Both the position numbers and the translations under genes were made by a program. Positions 9,508-17,987 of a stretch of DNA of 64,000 nt are shown in pieces; within the stretch, counting starts at the first letter, position 1, and the number at the start of each line of letters is the position of its first letter. The notes below the pieces were generated by a model that saw only the letters and a list, made by a program, of their open reading frames with translations, had not been told where the DNA came from and did no database searches. Where the stretch lies: the NCBI RefSeq assembly GCF_009762775.1, contig NZ_CP046401.1:5096001-5160000 (forward strand). The letters are read 5' to 3'. Origin of the DNA: Maribellus comscasis. GTDB taxonomy: Bacteria > Bacteroidota > Bacteroidia > Bacteroidales > Prolixibacteraceae.

Positions 9508-10296
9508 ATGAAGAGTCAGTTTCAAGTCCGTACTATTCCATCCTCAAGAATCGCAACTTTTGATGTGTTTTCTGTCGGATTAAAAAAGCATCATGTAAGC
9601 GCTTTAATAGAATTTGATGTAACCGACACCCGCAAAAGAATAAAAGAACTTAAAAAACAAGGAGAAAAAATATCATTAAATGCATGGATATTAAAAGCTA
9701 TAACAAAAGCATTAGAGCAACATCCGGCAGCAGCTTCATTTTTATCTGGAAAGAAAAAGCTGATAACGTTCGATAACATTAGTATTTCACTATTGGTTGA
9801 AAAAGAGAAAGAAGGACAAAAAGTACCGCTGCCTGTAGTGATTGAAAAAACGAACCGGAAAACAGCATTTGAGATAACAAAAGAGATTAATGCAGCCAAA
9901 AATAAGCTGCTTTCTCCTGACGATATCATATTAAACAAGTCTTTAAAAAAATACGAGTATTTATATTATCATTTACCTCGGTTTTTACGCTTGACAATTT
10001 GGAAATATATTTTACAAAATCCAAAATTAGCTTATCGTAAAATGGGAAATGTTGCCGTAAGCTCTTTGGGCATGATCGGGAAACTAAATGGCTGGTTTAT
10101 TCACAAATCCATTCATCCGATTTCGTTTGGGTTAGGCGCCATTGTAAAAAAGCCAGTTGTAATAAATGATGAAATTAAGATAAGAGAGATTTTGAATGTT
10201 ACTGTTTTAATCGATCATGATGTAACAGATGGAGCACCCATGGTGCGTTTTTTGAAAAAACTGACAGAAATTGTCGAATCAGGGGAAATCGAATAG
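9508..10296 (+). CDS. Stand-alone 2-oxoacid dehydrogenase E2-type acyltransferase domain
   Basis: Belongs to the chloramphenicol-acetyltransferase-like catalytic domain family of 2-oxoacid dehydrogenase E2 subunits. The catalytic HxxxDG is intact (His237, Asp241, Gly242 in DHDVTDGAP). SLNAWILKAITKAL near residue 56 and NVAVSSLGM near 181 fit the E2 core. The lipoyl domain and the E1/E3-binding domain are absent, and no dehydrogenase genes are nearby, so it is not an ordinary complex subunit. Such lipoyl-less proteins recur in Bacteroidota with no assigned substrate. The ATG at 9508 gives a full domain. It stands alone between two long intergenic regions. Confidence 0.75.
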   Translation: MKSQFQVRTIPSSRIATFDVFSVGLKKHHVSALIEFDVTDTRKRIKELKKQGEKISLNAWILKAITKALEQHPAAASFLSGKKKLITFDNISISLLVEKEKEGQKVPLPVVIEKTNRKTAFEITKEINAAKNKLLSPDDIILNKSLKKYEYLYYHLPRFLRLTIWKYILQNPKLAYRKMGNVAVSSLGMIGKLNGWFIHKSIHPISFGLGAIVKKPVVINDEIKIREILNVTVLIDHDVTDGAPMVRFLKKLTEIVESGEIE

Positions 10297-10493
10297 AATC
10301 AATTATTTATACATTTTCCTTGTTTTCATTTTATTTATGAAAAGACATTTAATGAGGAGTTACTGCGTGTTTCTTCAGGCTGTTTGATTTCAATAAGCAT
10401 TCGTTTGAATTTTGTAAGGACGAAAGTCCTATAAGTAATAATTTAGTCTACTAAGGTTGAATAAATGGATAGTTAGTTTTTAATTTTCGTTAG

Positions 10494-10560
10494 TTTACTT
10501 TCCGAACTAATTGGAAATTAGCAATAGTAGCGGGGGTAAGGTGTTGGCCTTACCCTTTTT
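10494..10560 (+). ncRNA. Candidate small RNA with two hairpins and an intrinsic terminator
   Basis: Within the 477-base gap 10297-10773 a possible promoter (TTG 10457-10459, 21 bases, TAATTTTC 10481-10488) precedes two adjacent perfect hairpins: CTAATT/AATTAG with a 3-base loop (10507-10521) and GGGTAAGG/CCTTACCC followed by T5. A transcript of about 67 bases would consist mostly of these structures. The terminator is about 240 bases past the upstream stop codon, which fits an independent transcript better than readthrough, but both are possible. Confidence 0.35.
10534..10560 (+). terminator. Rho-independent terminator (GGGTAAGG/CCTTACCC, T5)
   Basis: Perfect 8-bp stem at 10534-10541 and 10548-10555, six-base loop, then five T at 10556-10560. 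It ends either the acyltransferase transcript or the candidate small RNA. Confidence 0.75.
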
Positions 10561-10773
10561 ACCGAGGGGTCAACAAATATTTTAAATCTCTACCTGTTGT
10601 TCGCAAGTATGTTTTTTTGAGAACGGTTTTTTTTTATGTAATTTCTTAGTTTATATTCATTTATAAGATAAAATTTTTTTTATACCAAATCTGTATCTGT
10701 AACAAAATATTGCATTTCAGGTAGATTTTTGAAAAATTTGATTTCATTGAAATAAGCAAATAAAGCAACAACC

Positions 10774-12150
10774 ATGAAAAAACTATTCTTTCTCATTTTA
10801 ATTCTTTTTTTTAGTTCCAACATAATTGCCCAGGACTGGCCTCAGTTTATGGGACCAGACCGGAACTGCATTTCTCCGGAAACAGGCGTTTTAAAAACCT
10901 GGCCGGAAAGCGGACCTGAAATTTTATGGACTGTTAACGTGGGCATCGGTTATGGAGGGCCTGTTGTAAAAAACAGGAAAGTGTACTTGCTCGACAGGGA
11001 CGATGAAACAGGAGATATTATGCGTTGTTTTGATATTACAAACGGAAATGAACTGTGGAATTATAGTTATGATGCTGCGGGATCGGTGATGTTTCCGGGC
11101 TCGCGTAGTGTGCCACTTGTCGATGATAAACATGTTTATTCCTGCGGGCCGTATGGAGATCTTTATTGTATAGATGTGGATACTCACCAGCCGGTTTGGA
11201 AAGTAAATGTGTGGACCGACTTTGGAGGAGATCCGGGCAATGTTCTTTCTGATGATACAGGTGGCAGACCGGGCGGATTCGGACGAAACGGAAATTTCCC
11301 AACATGGGCGATTTCACAGTGTCCGCTTCTTTATGATGATTTGCTTATTATTGCTTCACAGGCTCCTGAGGCAGGTGTTGTGGCATACAATAAAAATACC
11401 GGCGATGTAAAATGGAAAACACCAAATCTTGGTTTGGCCGGATACGTGAGCCCCATTGTAGTAAAAATTGACGACAACGACCACCTGGTTATGGTTACGG
11501 CTTCGGGTGGTGGTCGCGGCGGCCAGCCTCATGTTCCCGGGAATGTTGTAGGAATTGACCCGCTTTCGGGAGAAATTTTGTGGGAGTTTAACGACTGGAA
11601 TTGTCATATCCCCGTACCCAGTGCGGTTGATGCCGGCAACAACAAGCTATTGATTACCGGAGGTTATGAGTTGGGTGCGCTAATGATTCAGGTAAAGAAA
11701 GAAGCTGACGGAAGCTATGGTACAAGTGAATTGTTCAGAACCGAAGAATTTGGCGATCAAACTAAAACGCCCATTTTTTATAACGGATATTTTTATGCAC
11801 AATACGGAACCAACAATAAACGCGATGGTCTTACCTGTATGAATGTAGATGGAGAAATCATGTGGAAAACCAAACGGGAACCTGATTTCAATAAAGGGAG
11901 TATGCTCATCGCCGACGGCATGATGCTGGCTACCGATGGTTCCAAAAAATTATATCTAATTGAACCTAATCCAACAGAATTTAAATCTGTTGCTTCGGTT
12001 GAAATTCTTGGTGAAGGTGCTGAAGGAGGCGAGGGGATAGCTTCAAGAGTTGGAGGTCGTACACAAAACTGGGCTCCGATTGCACTGGCCGATGGGAAAT
12101 TGCTGATTCGCGATCAAAGCCGGTTGTTATGTATAAAAGTAGCTGAATAA
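10774..12150 (+). CDS. Secreted PQQ-like beta-propeller protein
   Basis: A signal peptide (about residues 1-19, ending IIAQ) leads into an eight-bladed PQQ-like/quinoprotein propeller of the BamB-related fold. The mature start DWPQFMGPDRN is typical of a widespread Bacteroidota and Planctomycetota group. Blades carry repeated G-x-x-x-W cores such as TNGNELW, THQPVW, TGDVKW, SGEILW and GEIMW. No dehydrogenase cofactor motif or heme CxxCH is seen, so it is probably a binding or scaffold protein, not an alcohol dehydrogenase. It is followed by a clear terminator and is therefore likely monocistronic, although a molybdenum hydroxylase lies just downstream. Confidence 0.8.
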   Translation: MKKLFFLILILFFSSNIIAQDWPQFMGPDRNCISPETGVLKTWPESGPEILWTVNVGIGYGGPVVKNRKVYLLDRDDETGDIMRCFDITNGNELWNYSYDAAGSVMFPGSRSVPLVDDKHVYSCGPYGDLYCIDVDTHQPVWKVNVWTDFGGDPGNVLSDDTGGRPGGFGRNGNFPTWAISQCPLLYDDLLIIASQAPEAGVVAYNKNTGDVKWKTPNLGLAGYVSPIVVKIDDNDHLVMVTASGGGRGGQPHVPGNVVGIDPLSGEILWEFNDWNCHIPVPSAVDAGNNKLLITGGYELGALMIQVKKEADGSYGTSELFRTEEFGDQTKTPIFYNGYFYAQYGTNNKRDGLTCMNVDGEIMWKTKREPDFNKGSMLIADGMMLATDGSKKLYLIEPNPTEFKSVASVEILGEGAEGGEGIASRVGGRTQNWAPIALADGKLLIRDQSRLLCIKVAE

Positions 12151-12191
12151 AATACCTGTGTGAAGAAAGATAACTTAATCTATCTTAGTTG

Positions 12192-12222
12192 AAAGCCCGT
12201 GTAATAATGCATGGGCTTTTTG
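12192..12222 (+). terminator. Rho-independent terminator after the PQQ-like gene
   Basis: AAAGCCC at 12192-12198 pairs with GGGCTTT at 12213-12219, extended inward by GTG/CAT with one wobble, and is followed by T residues. It separates the propeller gene from the molybdenum enzyme genes. Confidence 0.75.
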
Positions 12223-12426
12223 TTTTCTATCTGGCAGAGATAACAAAAATGAAAGCTAAAATATTTTGTGTTTTCTCAAAAAAGACTGGGTGTTTCTGAA
12301 TACAAAAATTTCCTCATTAATAATCTCATGATCTAAGGCAAATCTAATGAACTTTTACTCATAAACATCTGTTACATAATAAATCTCGTAAATTTTAGGA
12401 GTTGAAAATCTTTTATTTCTTTACTT

Positions 12427-12885
12427 ATGGCAGTTTTTAATCTTAACATCAACGGAAAACAACAACAGGTAGATGTAGACCCATCCACACCGATGCTTTG
12501 GGTACTCAGAGATCATCTCAATCTGGTTGGAACAAAATTTGGCTGTGGTGTTGCACAGTGTGGAGCATGTACCATTCATTTAGATGGTATAGCTGTGCGT
12601 TCATGTATCACTTTTGTCGATTCAGTTGGTGACAAAAAAATAACCACTATTGAAGGGCTTTCGGAAAATGGAGATCACCCATTGCAACAGGCATGGCTGG
12701 AACATGATGTTCCGCAGTGTGGTTATTGCCAGGCAGGTCAGATAATGAATGCTGCCGGCTTGTTGATTGCAAATCCTCATCCCAGTGATGAAGATATTGA
12801 AACAGCAATGCATGGGAATTTATGCCGCTGTGGTACCTATACCCGCATTAAAGCAGCTATTAAAACAGCCTCAAATTCAGAGTAG
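12427..12885 (+). CDS. IorA-type small subunit of molybdenum hydroxylase, two [2Fe-2S] clusters
   Basis: Electron-transfer subunit of a two-subunit xanthine-oxidase-family enzyme. The N-terminal plant-type ferredoxin domain has CGVAQCGAC near residue 38, and the all-helical second domain has CGYCQAGQI near 99 and GNLCRCGTY near 136. Length 152 aa matches IorA-type subunits. The large subunit starts 49 bases downstream, so the pair should be co-transcribed. It passes electrons from the molybdenum site to an acceptor; no cytochrome c or FAD subunit is visible nearby, so the acceptor is unknown. Confidence 0.9.
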   Translation: MAVFNLNINGKQQQVDVDPSTPMLWVLRDHLNLVGTKFGCGVAQCGACTIHLDGIAVRSCITFVDSVGDKKITTIEGLSENGDHPLQQAWLEHDVPQCGYCQAGQIMNAAGLLIANPHPSDEDIETAMHGNLCRCGTYTRIKAAIKTASNSE

Positions 12886-12934
12886 CAGGTTAATTTTGAT
12901 AAAGGAAGATTAATGAAACTAAGATCACTTTAAT

Positions 12935-15154
12935 ATGACAATAGTAAAAACAAAAATAGATAGACGTTCTTTTATTAGAAGTTCTGTTTTAGCCGGTGGT
13001 GGTATGCTGCTTGGCTTTAGCTGGCTGGCTTCTTCGTGTAGCACAAACACACCTAAAGAACTGTCGATGCCGGATGAGTGGTTTGAAATCAACGGATTTC
13101 TGAAAATAGGAGAAAACGGTTTGGTCACCATCATGTCTCCCAATCCTGAAATTGGTCAAAATGTTAAAACATCGATGCCAATGATTGTGGCTGAGGAACT
13201 GGATGTGGACTGGAAAAATGTAATTGTGGAACAGGCTCCGTTGAATACCGATATTTTTACGCGGCAACTGGCTGGAGGAAGTCAATCTATCAGACAAAGC
13301 TGGCCAGCCCTCCGAATGGCAGGCGCCACCGCCCGCGAAATGTTGCGTCAGGCAGCGGCGCAAAAATGGAATGTTCCCATTGAAGAAGTGACCACCGAAG
13401 CAGGTATTTTAATTCATAAGAATAGTAATAAGAAAGTTGGATATGGTGAAGTTGCATCAGCAGCAGCCGGCTTACCTGTTCCCGAAGAAGTAGAATTAAA
13501 AGAAATAGACGATTTTTCCATTATCGGAACTTCCCGGAAAAATGTTGACGGTTTTAAAATTGTGACCGGGCAGCCATTATTTGGTCTCGATTATAAAAAA
13601 GAGGGAATGCTTATTGCAATGGTTGCACATCCGCCTGCTTTTGGCATGAAATTGAAATCCTTTGATGCTACCGATGCGAAGGCAATGCCAGGAATTAAAG
13701 ATGTTTTTGTAGTTAAAACGTATAACGATGATTACGAACTTCAGTGGTCGGATATAACATCATATAACGAATTGGTAGCTATTGTTGGTAACACAACATG
13801 GGAAGTCATGACCGCCAAATTAATGCTGAATGTGGAGTGGGAACCTATTTCTGATTCTAACAGAATGAATGTTCCGGCCGGATTGGAAAGCACGGCAGAT
13901 CACATAAAAAAAATGACAGAAGCCGGAGCCAAAACCGGTCGTGAAGTGCGCAGAGACGGAGATCCGGAAGCCGCATTTAAAAATGCAGCAAAAATAGTTG
14001 AGCAAATTTACACCGCACCTTTTCAGGCACACAACACCATGGAGCCCATGAATTTCTTCGCTGATGTAAAAGAAGATGAAGCTGTGATGGCGGGGCCTAT
14101 TCAAACTCCGGAATTTATGGAAAAGACATTGGCAGCACGCCTTGGTCTTCCCTTGGAAAAAATTGATATCCAGATGACCCGGATGGGTGGAGGCTTTGGT
14201 CGACGTCTTTATGGTCATTTTATGGTTGAAGCTGCTGTAATTTCGCAGAAAGTAAAAGCCCCGGTAAAACTGGTTTATTCACGCGAAGATGATATGACTT
14301 ATGGAATTTACCGGCCCGCATATCATGCCTTGTACCGCGCGGCTTTGGACACCGACAATAATCTTATCGGCTTTCATGTGCGTATGGGGGGAATTCCCAG
14401 TAGTCCGTTACATGCCAATCGCTTTCCGGCGGGCGCAGTGGACAACTATTTGGCAGAAAGCTGGTCAATTGATACCAACATAAGTACAGGTGCATTCAGG
14501 GCACCAGGTTCTAACTTTAATGCAGTGGCAGAACAATCGTTTCTTGATGAAGTGGCAGAAGCCGCGGGAAAAGATCCCATTCAGTTTCGTCTCGATCTGC
14601 TAAAAAGCGCTCAGGAAAATCCTGTGGGAGAACGAAATGATTACGACGCAGCCCGATACGCTGGAGTATTGGAGCAAGTACGTGAAAAATCAGGTTGGGA
14701 AAGCGGCGCTTCCGATAAGAATCGTGGCGTGGCAGCCTATTTTTGTCATAATTCTTATGTGGCCAATGTAGTTGATATTGAAATGAAAGACGGCAGACCC
14801 GTAATTCAAAAGGTATATGCCTCAACAGATTGCGGTATTGTTGTAAATCCCGATGCTGCGGTGAACATGATCGAAGGAAGTATTGTTGATGGAATCGGAC
14901 ATGCGATGTACAGTGGTTTGACTTTTAACGAGGGCCAGCCTGAACAGGAAAATTTTGATTCATATCGGCTTATCAGGCATGCAGAATCGCCAAAAGAGAT
15001 TGAAGTGCATTTTGTAAAAAATGAGATTGACCCGACAGGTTTGGGTGAGCCACCTTATCCCCCGGTTATGGGAGCGCTTGCTAATGCTTTATACAAAGCC
15101 ACCGGCGAACGATACTATCATCAGCCATTTGTGAAAAACACGTTCGAAGCATAG
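12935..15154 (+). CDS. IorB-type molybdopterin large subunit of periplasmic hydroxylase
   Basis: Catalytic subunit that hydroxylates an aldehyde or N-heterocycle using a molybdopterin cytosine dinucleotide cofactor. The N-terminus has a Tat signal (RRSFIRS at 10-16) ending in ASSC with Cys35, so the folded enzyme is exported and may be lipid-anchored. Cofactor motifs include GGGFGRRLYGH near residue 426 and GAFRAPGS near 527. The catalytic Glu sits in GLGEPPYPPV near 708. Length 739 aa is normal for IorB-type fused subunits. It is paired with the [2Fe-2S] subunit upstream and flanked by cofactor biosynthesis genes, which supports the assignment. The true substrate cannot be told from the sequence. 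Confidence 0.88.
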   Translation: MTIVKTKIDRRSFIRSSVLAGGGMLLGFSWLASSCSTNTPKELSMPDEWFEINGFLKIGENGLVTIMSPNPEIGQNVKTSMPMIVAEELDVDWKNVIVEQAPLNTDIFTRQLAGGSQSIRQSWPALRMAGATAREMLRQAAAQKWNVPIEEVTTEAGILIHKNSNKKVGYGEVASAAAGLPVPEEVELKEIDDFSIIGTSRKNVDGFKIVTGQPLFGLDYKKEGMLIAMVAHPPAFGMKLKSFDATDAKAMPGIKDVFVVKTYNDDYELQWSDITSYNELVAIVGNTTWEVMTAKLMLNVEWEPISDSNRMNVPAGLESTADHIKKMTEAGAKTGREVRRDGDPEAAFKNAAKIVEQIYTAPFQAHNTMEPMNFFADVKEDEAVMAGPIQTPEFMEKTLAARLGLPLEKIDIQMTRMGGGFGRRLYGHFMVEAAVISQKVKAPVKLVYSREDDMTYGIYRPAYHALYRAALDTDNNLIGFHVRMGGIPSSPLHANRFPAGAVDNYLAESWSIDTNISTGAFRAPGSNFNAVAEQSFLDEVAEAAGKDPIQFRLDLLKSAQENPVGERNDYDAARYAGVLEQVREKSGWESGASDKNRGVAAYFCHNSYVANVVDIEMKDGRPVIQKVYASTDCGIVVNPDAAVNMIEGSIVDGIGHAMYSGLTFNEGQPEQENFDSYRLIRHAESPKEIEVHFVKNEIDPTGLGEPPYPPVMGALANALYKATGERYYHQPFVKNTFEA

Positions 15155-15204
15155 ACCGTCGTAACGTAGATTTTGACGATGTTAAGGCAGTTAAATTAAG
15201 ATTT

Positions 15205-15921
15205 TTAAAATTTAAAAAGATTAAAACGGTTTTCCTGAATGTTGAAGACCAACAGTTTGCCTGTAATTATTTCTCCGTAACCAGTTATAATTTTGATGAT
15301 TTCGTTGGCTTGAAGTGTGCCGGCAATTCCGGGTAAAATACCGAGTAATCCAATTTCATCGGGTTTATAGGTTCCGTCTTTGGGGACATTTGGAAATAAA
15401 TCAGAATAAACCGGGCCGCCGTTGTAGTTAAAAACGGTTATTTGACCTTCGTAATTTAGCACCGACGCAAAAGCCAGCGGTTTGTTCAGTTTTGCAGAAA
15501 CCTGCCCGATAAGCGCCCTGGTTTTGTAATTGTCGGTACAATCAGCAACTACATCGTAATCTTTGAATAGTTTTTCTGCATTTTCCTTATCCAATCTTAA
15601 ATCAAAAGTTTGAATGTCGATTTCGGGATACAATGCTGCCAACTTTTGCGAAGCCAGTTTCGCCTTCTTTTGGCCCACTTCGGCAGTTGTATATAAAACC
15701 TGTCGTTGCAGATTTGAAGTATCCACCACATCGTCGTCGACAATTCCTATGTTGCCAACTCCCGCCGCAGCAAGGTATATCAGTAGCGGGCTCCCCAATC
15801 CACCGGCCCCGATAACCAAAACGTGCGCATTCTTCAATTTTTCCTGTCCTTTTTTTCCAATTTCGGAAAGCGAATAGTGCCGGGTAAATCGTGTCAGGTC
15901 GTTGTTGTTAAGCTTCTTCAT
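15205..15921 (-). CDS. moeB: MoeB/ThiF-family adenylyltransferase (molybdopterin synthase sulfurylation)
   Basis: Adenylates the C-terminal glycine of MoaD so that it can be converted to a thiocarboxylate. The ATP-binding Rossmann motif GAGGLGSP is near residue 39, followed by VDDDVVDTSNLQRQ and DCTDN near 126. The start is placed at the ATG at 15921, which overlaps the moaE stop by 14 bases; an upstream in-frame start would read far into moaE. Unusually, both CxxC pairs that hold zinc in E. coli MoeB are absent: the LFP loop reads PVYSDLFP and no C-terminal CxxC exists. It might act on another ubiquitin-like partner, but position beside moaD and moaE makes MoeB most likely. Confidence 0.82.
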   Translation of the reverse strand: MKKLNNNDLTRFTRHYSLSEIGKKGQEKLKNAHVLVIGAGGLGSPLLIYLAAAGVGNIGIVDDDVVDTSNLQRQVLYTTAEVGQKKAKLASQKLAALYPEIDIQTFDLRLDKENAEKLFKDYDVVADCTDNYKTRALIGQVSAKLNKPLAFASVLNYEGQITVFNYNGGPVYSDLFPNVPKDGTYKPDEIGLLGILPGIAGTLQANEIIKIITGYGEIITGKLLVFNIQENRFNLFKF

Positions 15922-16375
15922 GGTGGTGATGTTTGTGACCAGTCTCATTAGCATCGGTCATGCAGTCACAATTTTGTCCCCATTCGCTGGTGCCATCAGT
16001 AAAAAACTCATGTTTCCATATGGGAACATCGTTTTTTACACGGTCGATTATATATCTGTTGGCGTCGTAAGCTTCTTTTCGGTGGCCGGCACCAGTTATC
16101 ACTACTACCGCACAACCACTGATTTCCACTTTCCCCAAACGATGTACACACGCGGCTTGGTTTAGCTTAAAACGCGATTTGGCTTCTTCAAGAATCCCGG
16201 CAATCATTTTATTAGCCATGGGTTCATAGGCTTCATATTCCAGATGCGTAACTTCCCTGCCTTTGTTGTTGTCGCGTACTTCGCCGCTAAACAATACAAC
16301 TGCTCCACTGTTGGGATGGCGAAACTCATCAAAAAGTTCGCTGTAATTTATATCGGTATGTTGCAAGTGTTTCAT
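15908..16375 (-). CDS. moaE: Molybdopterin synthase catalytic subunit MoaE
   Basis: Large subunit of molybdopterin synthase, which with the MoaD thiocarboxylate adds two sulfurs to cyclic pyranopterin monophosphate. Family motifs present are GAVVLFSGEVRD near residue 24, HRLGKVEISG near 77, the catalytic AGHRKEAYDA near 95 and the lysine-rich VKNDVPIWKHE near 112. The C-terminus is odd: it adds CDC and a histidine-rich tail (GHKHHHHEEA) that could bind metal. It lies in the moaA-moaD-moaE-moeB order, 227 bases after moaD, with a short palindromic repeat in that gap. Confidence 0.92.
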   Translation of the reverse strand: MKHLQHTDINYSELFDEFRHPNSGAVVLFSGEVRDNNKGREVTHLEYEAYEPMANKMIAGILEEAKSRFKLNQAACVHRLGKVEISGCAVVVITGAGHRKEAYDANRYIIDRVKNDVPIWKHEFFTDGTSEWGQNCDCMTDANETGHKHHHHEEA

Positions 16376-16505
16376 AATCCTCTAAAGTTTAAATCGAACA
16401 CCAATTTCTATTCCAGTAAAACACATTAAAAAAATCGACAATAAGAGTTATTACTTGTTATGTGTTTTTTTCAACTCACCCTGATTGTGACTGCGCCACA
16501 ATCAT

Positions 16506-16538
16506 CCCTCTCTTCAGGAAGAGAGGGAACGAGGGAGA
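16506..16538. repeat. Short G/C-rich palindromic repeat (copy 1)
   Basis: CCCTCTCTTC at 16506-16515 pairs perfectly with GAAGAGAGGG at 16518-16527, followed by a third related block GAGGGAGAG. It sits between moaD and moaE and resembles four copies in the efflux operon near 52-56 kb. The composition contrasts with the AT-rich surroundings. Confidence 0.6.
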
Positions 16539-16602
16539 GTTTCCATATATTTCAGAATAATTTTCTTCAATGTTACACATTATCGTTTCATAATCTTTTC
16601 AT

Positions 16603-16854
16603 TTATCCCCCACTCGACGGTGGAATCAAAAACAACGTATCAACGGATTCTAATTTATCACTTAGCGAAACAAATTCCTCTTTCACTGCAATCCGGCAAC
16701 TATTTAAAACCTCTTCTGCTTCCGGATTTGCTGTAACCAGCTCAGTAACAACATCTGAATAAGTTGCTTCCGGCTCCACCGCAACGCTTGTTTCCGCCCC
16801 AAAATACTTTTGCAGGCCGGCAAAACACACAATTTTAATTGTTTTTTTATCCAT
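16603..16854 (-). CDS. moaD: Molybdopterin synthase sulfur carrier subunit MoaD
   Basis: Ubiquitin-like sulfur carrier, 83 aa. It starts IKIVCFAGLQKYFG and ends in the obligatory Gly-Gly (FLIPPSSGG), the residue pair adenylated by MoeB and thiocarboxylated. Its ATG lies one base beyond the end of the moaA stop codon, indicating translational coupling. Confidence 0.92.
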   Translation of the reverse strand: MDKKTIKIVCFAGLQKYFGAETSVAVEPEATYSDVVTELVTANPEAEEVLNSCRIAVKEEFVSLSDKLESVDTLFLIPPSSGG

Positions 16855-16855
16855 T

Positions 16856-17833
16856 TTATCCTCCTATGTTTCTCATTGACAATTCACTCCCATGAAATTT
16901 TGCAGGTTGTTTTAACAACAACAATCCTTTTAGTTTTTCCGTTAGAATGAATTCGTTGTTGATATATGGTGCAAGTTTTTCGCCATGTGCATTACTCAGA
17001 CAACCGTAGAAAATTCCGTTGCTATCCATGCGTAACCGGTTACAGTCGTGACAAAAAGGTGTTGATTCATTGGCGATTATTCCAAAGATACCACCATTGG
17101 ATGTTTGCCAGTAGTGGGCAGTTTCAGCGTGTTTTCTGGGAAGTGGTTCAATATTATATTTTTCTTTAATTGTTGAAAGGATTTCTTCTTCCGAAAAGAA
17201 AAGGCCATTTTCCGAATGGTACAAATGCCCCATTTTCATCAGTTCCAGAAACCGTATTTTAACTCCAAGTTTTGTAGCATATTCCAGTAGCGGGACAATC
17301 TGAGATTCGTTTTTGCCTCGCACAATCACCGAATTTAATTTCACGTTCATTCCCGCCTGAACCGCTGCTTCGATGCCGCCAAAAACCCTTGAAGTATCGG
17401 GGTGGCGGGCAATCTTGTTAAATACATCTTTGTCGATGGCATCCACAGAAATATTCACGGATTTTACCCCCGCATCAAAAAGTTTTTTGGCTCTTTCTTT
17501 CAGGTAATATGCATTTGTGGTCAACCGGATATCGGTAATCCCAATTTGCCGGATATTCTGAACCAGAGAGTAGAGGTTTCGGTAAAGTAAAGGCTCTCCT
17601 CCTGTTAATCGTACACTTTTTAACCCGGTCAACTGATGCACTGCCTCGATAAGTTTTGCAAACTCATCCGGTGTAAGTTGTTGTTCAGAAGAAGATAATT
17701 TATCAGTGGATGCCAGAGGAATGTCCCCCGTATCATCACTAACACAATATACACATGAAAAATTACAGGTATTTAGTAAACTAATCCTCAGTTTTTCAAA
17801 TCTTCTCCCCAGCTTATCTTCAATCTGTGCCAT
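16856..17833 (-). CDS. moaA: GTP 3',8-cyclase MoaA
   Basis: Radical SAM enzyme for the first step of molybdenum cofactor synthesis, converting GTP to the 3',8-cyclo intermediate. The N-terminal cluster motif CxxxCxxC is in CNFSCVYC (about residues 23-30), SVRLTGGEPLLY is near 93, and a C-terminal cluster motif FCHDCNRLR is followed by a third Cys in YGC. The protein ends in Gly-Gly, as MoaA proteins do and need for activity. Length 325 aa is normal. It is first in the minus-strand operon and diverges from xdhC. No moaC is visible in the window, so the partner cyclic pyranopterin synthase must lie elsewhere. Confidence 0.92.
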   Translation of the reverse strand: MAQIEDKLGRRFEKLRISLLNTCNFSCVYCVSDDTGDIPLASTDKLSSSEQQLTPDEFAKLIEAVHQLTGLKSVRLTGGEPLLYRNLYSLVQNIRQIGITDIRLTTNAYYLKERAKKLFDAGVKSVNISVDAIDKDVFNKIARHPDTSRVFGGIEAAVQAGMNVKLNSVIVRGKNESQIVPLLEYATKLGVKIRFLELMKMGHLYHSENGLFFSEEEILSTIKEKYNIEPLPRKHAETAHYWQTSNGGIFGIIANESTPFCHDCNRLRMDSNGIFYGCLSNAHGEKLAPYINNEFILTEKLKGLLLLKQPAKFHGSELSMRNIGG

Positions 17834-17987
17834 GCCCTATTTAACCATTTATGTAAAACAATTGTTCAGTTTTTAAAAACCTTTACGACTTCCGTCAGTT
17901 GTTTCTTACAGAGAACGGAACACAGAAATTCCCAACAATTTTAATTAACTTAGTGGAGATGAGAATTAGCGAATTAAATTGTACGAA

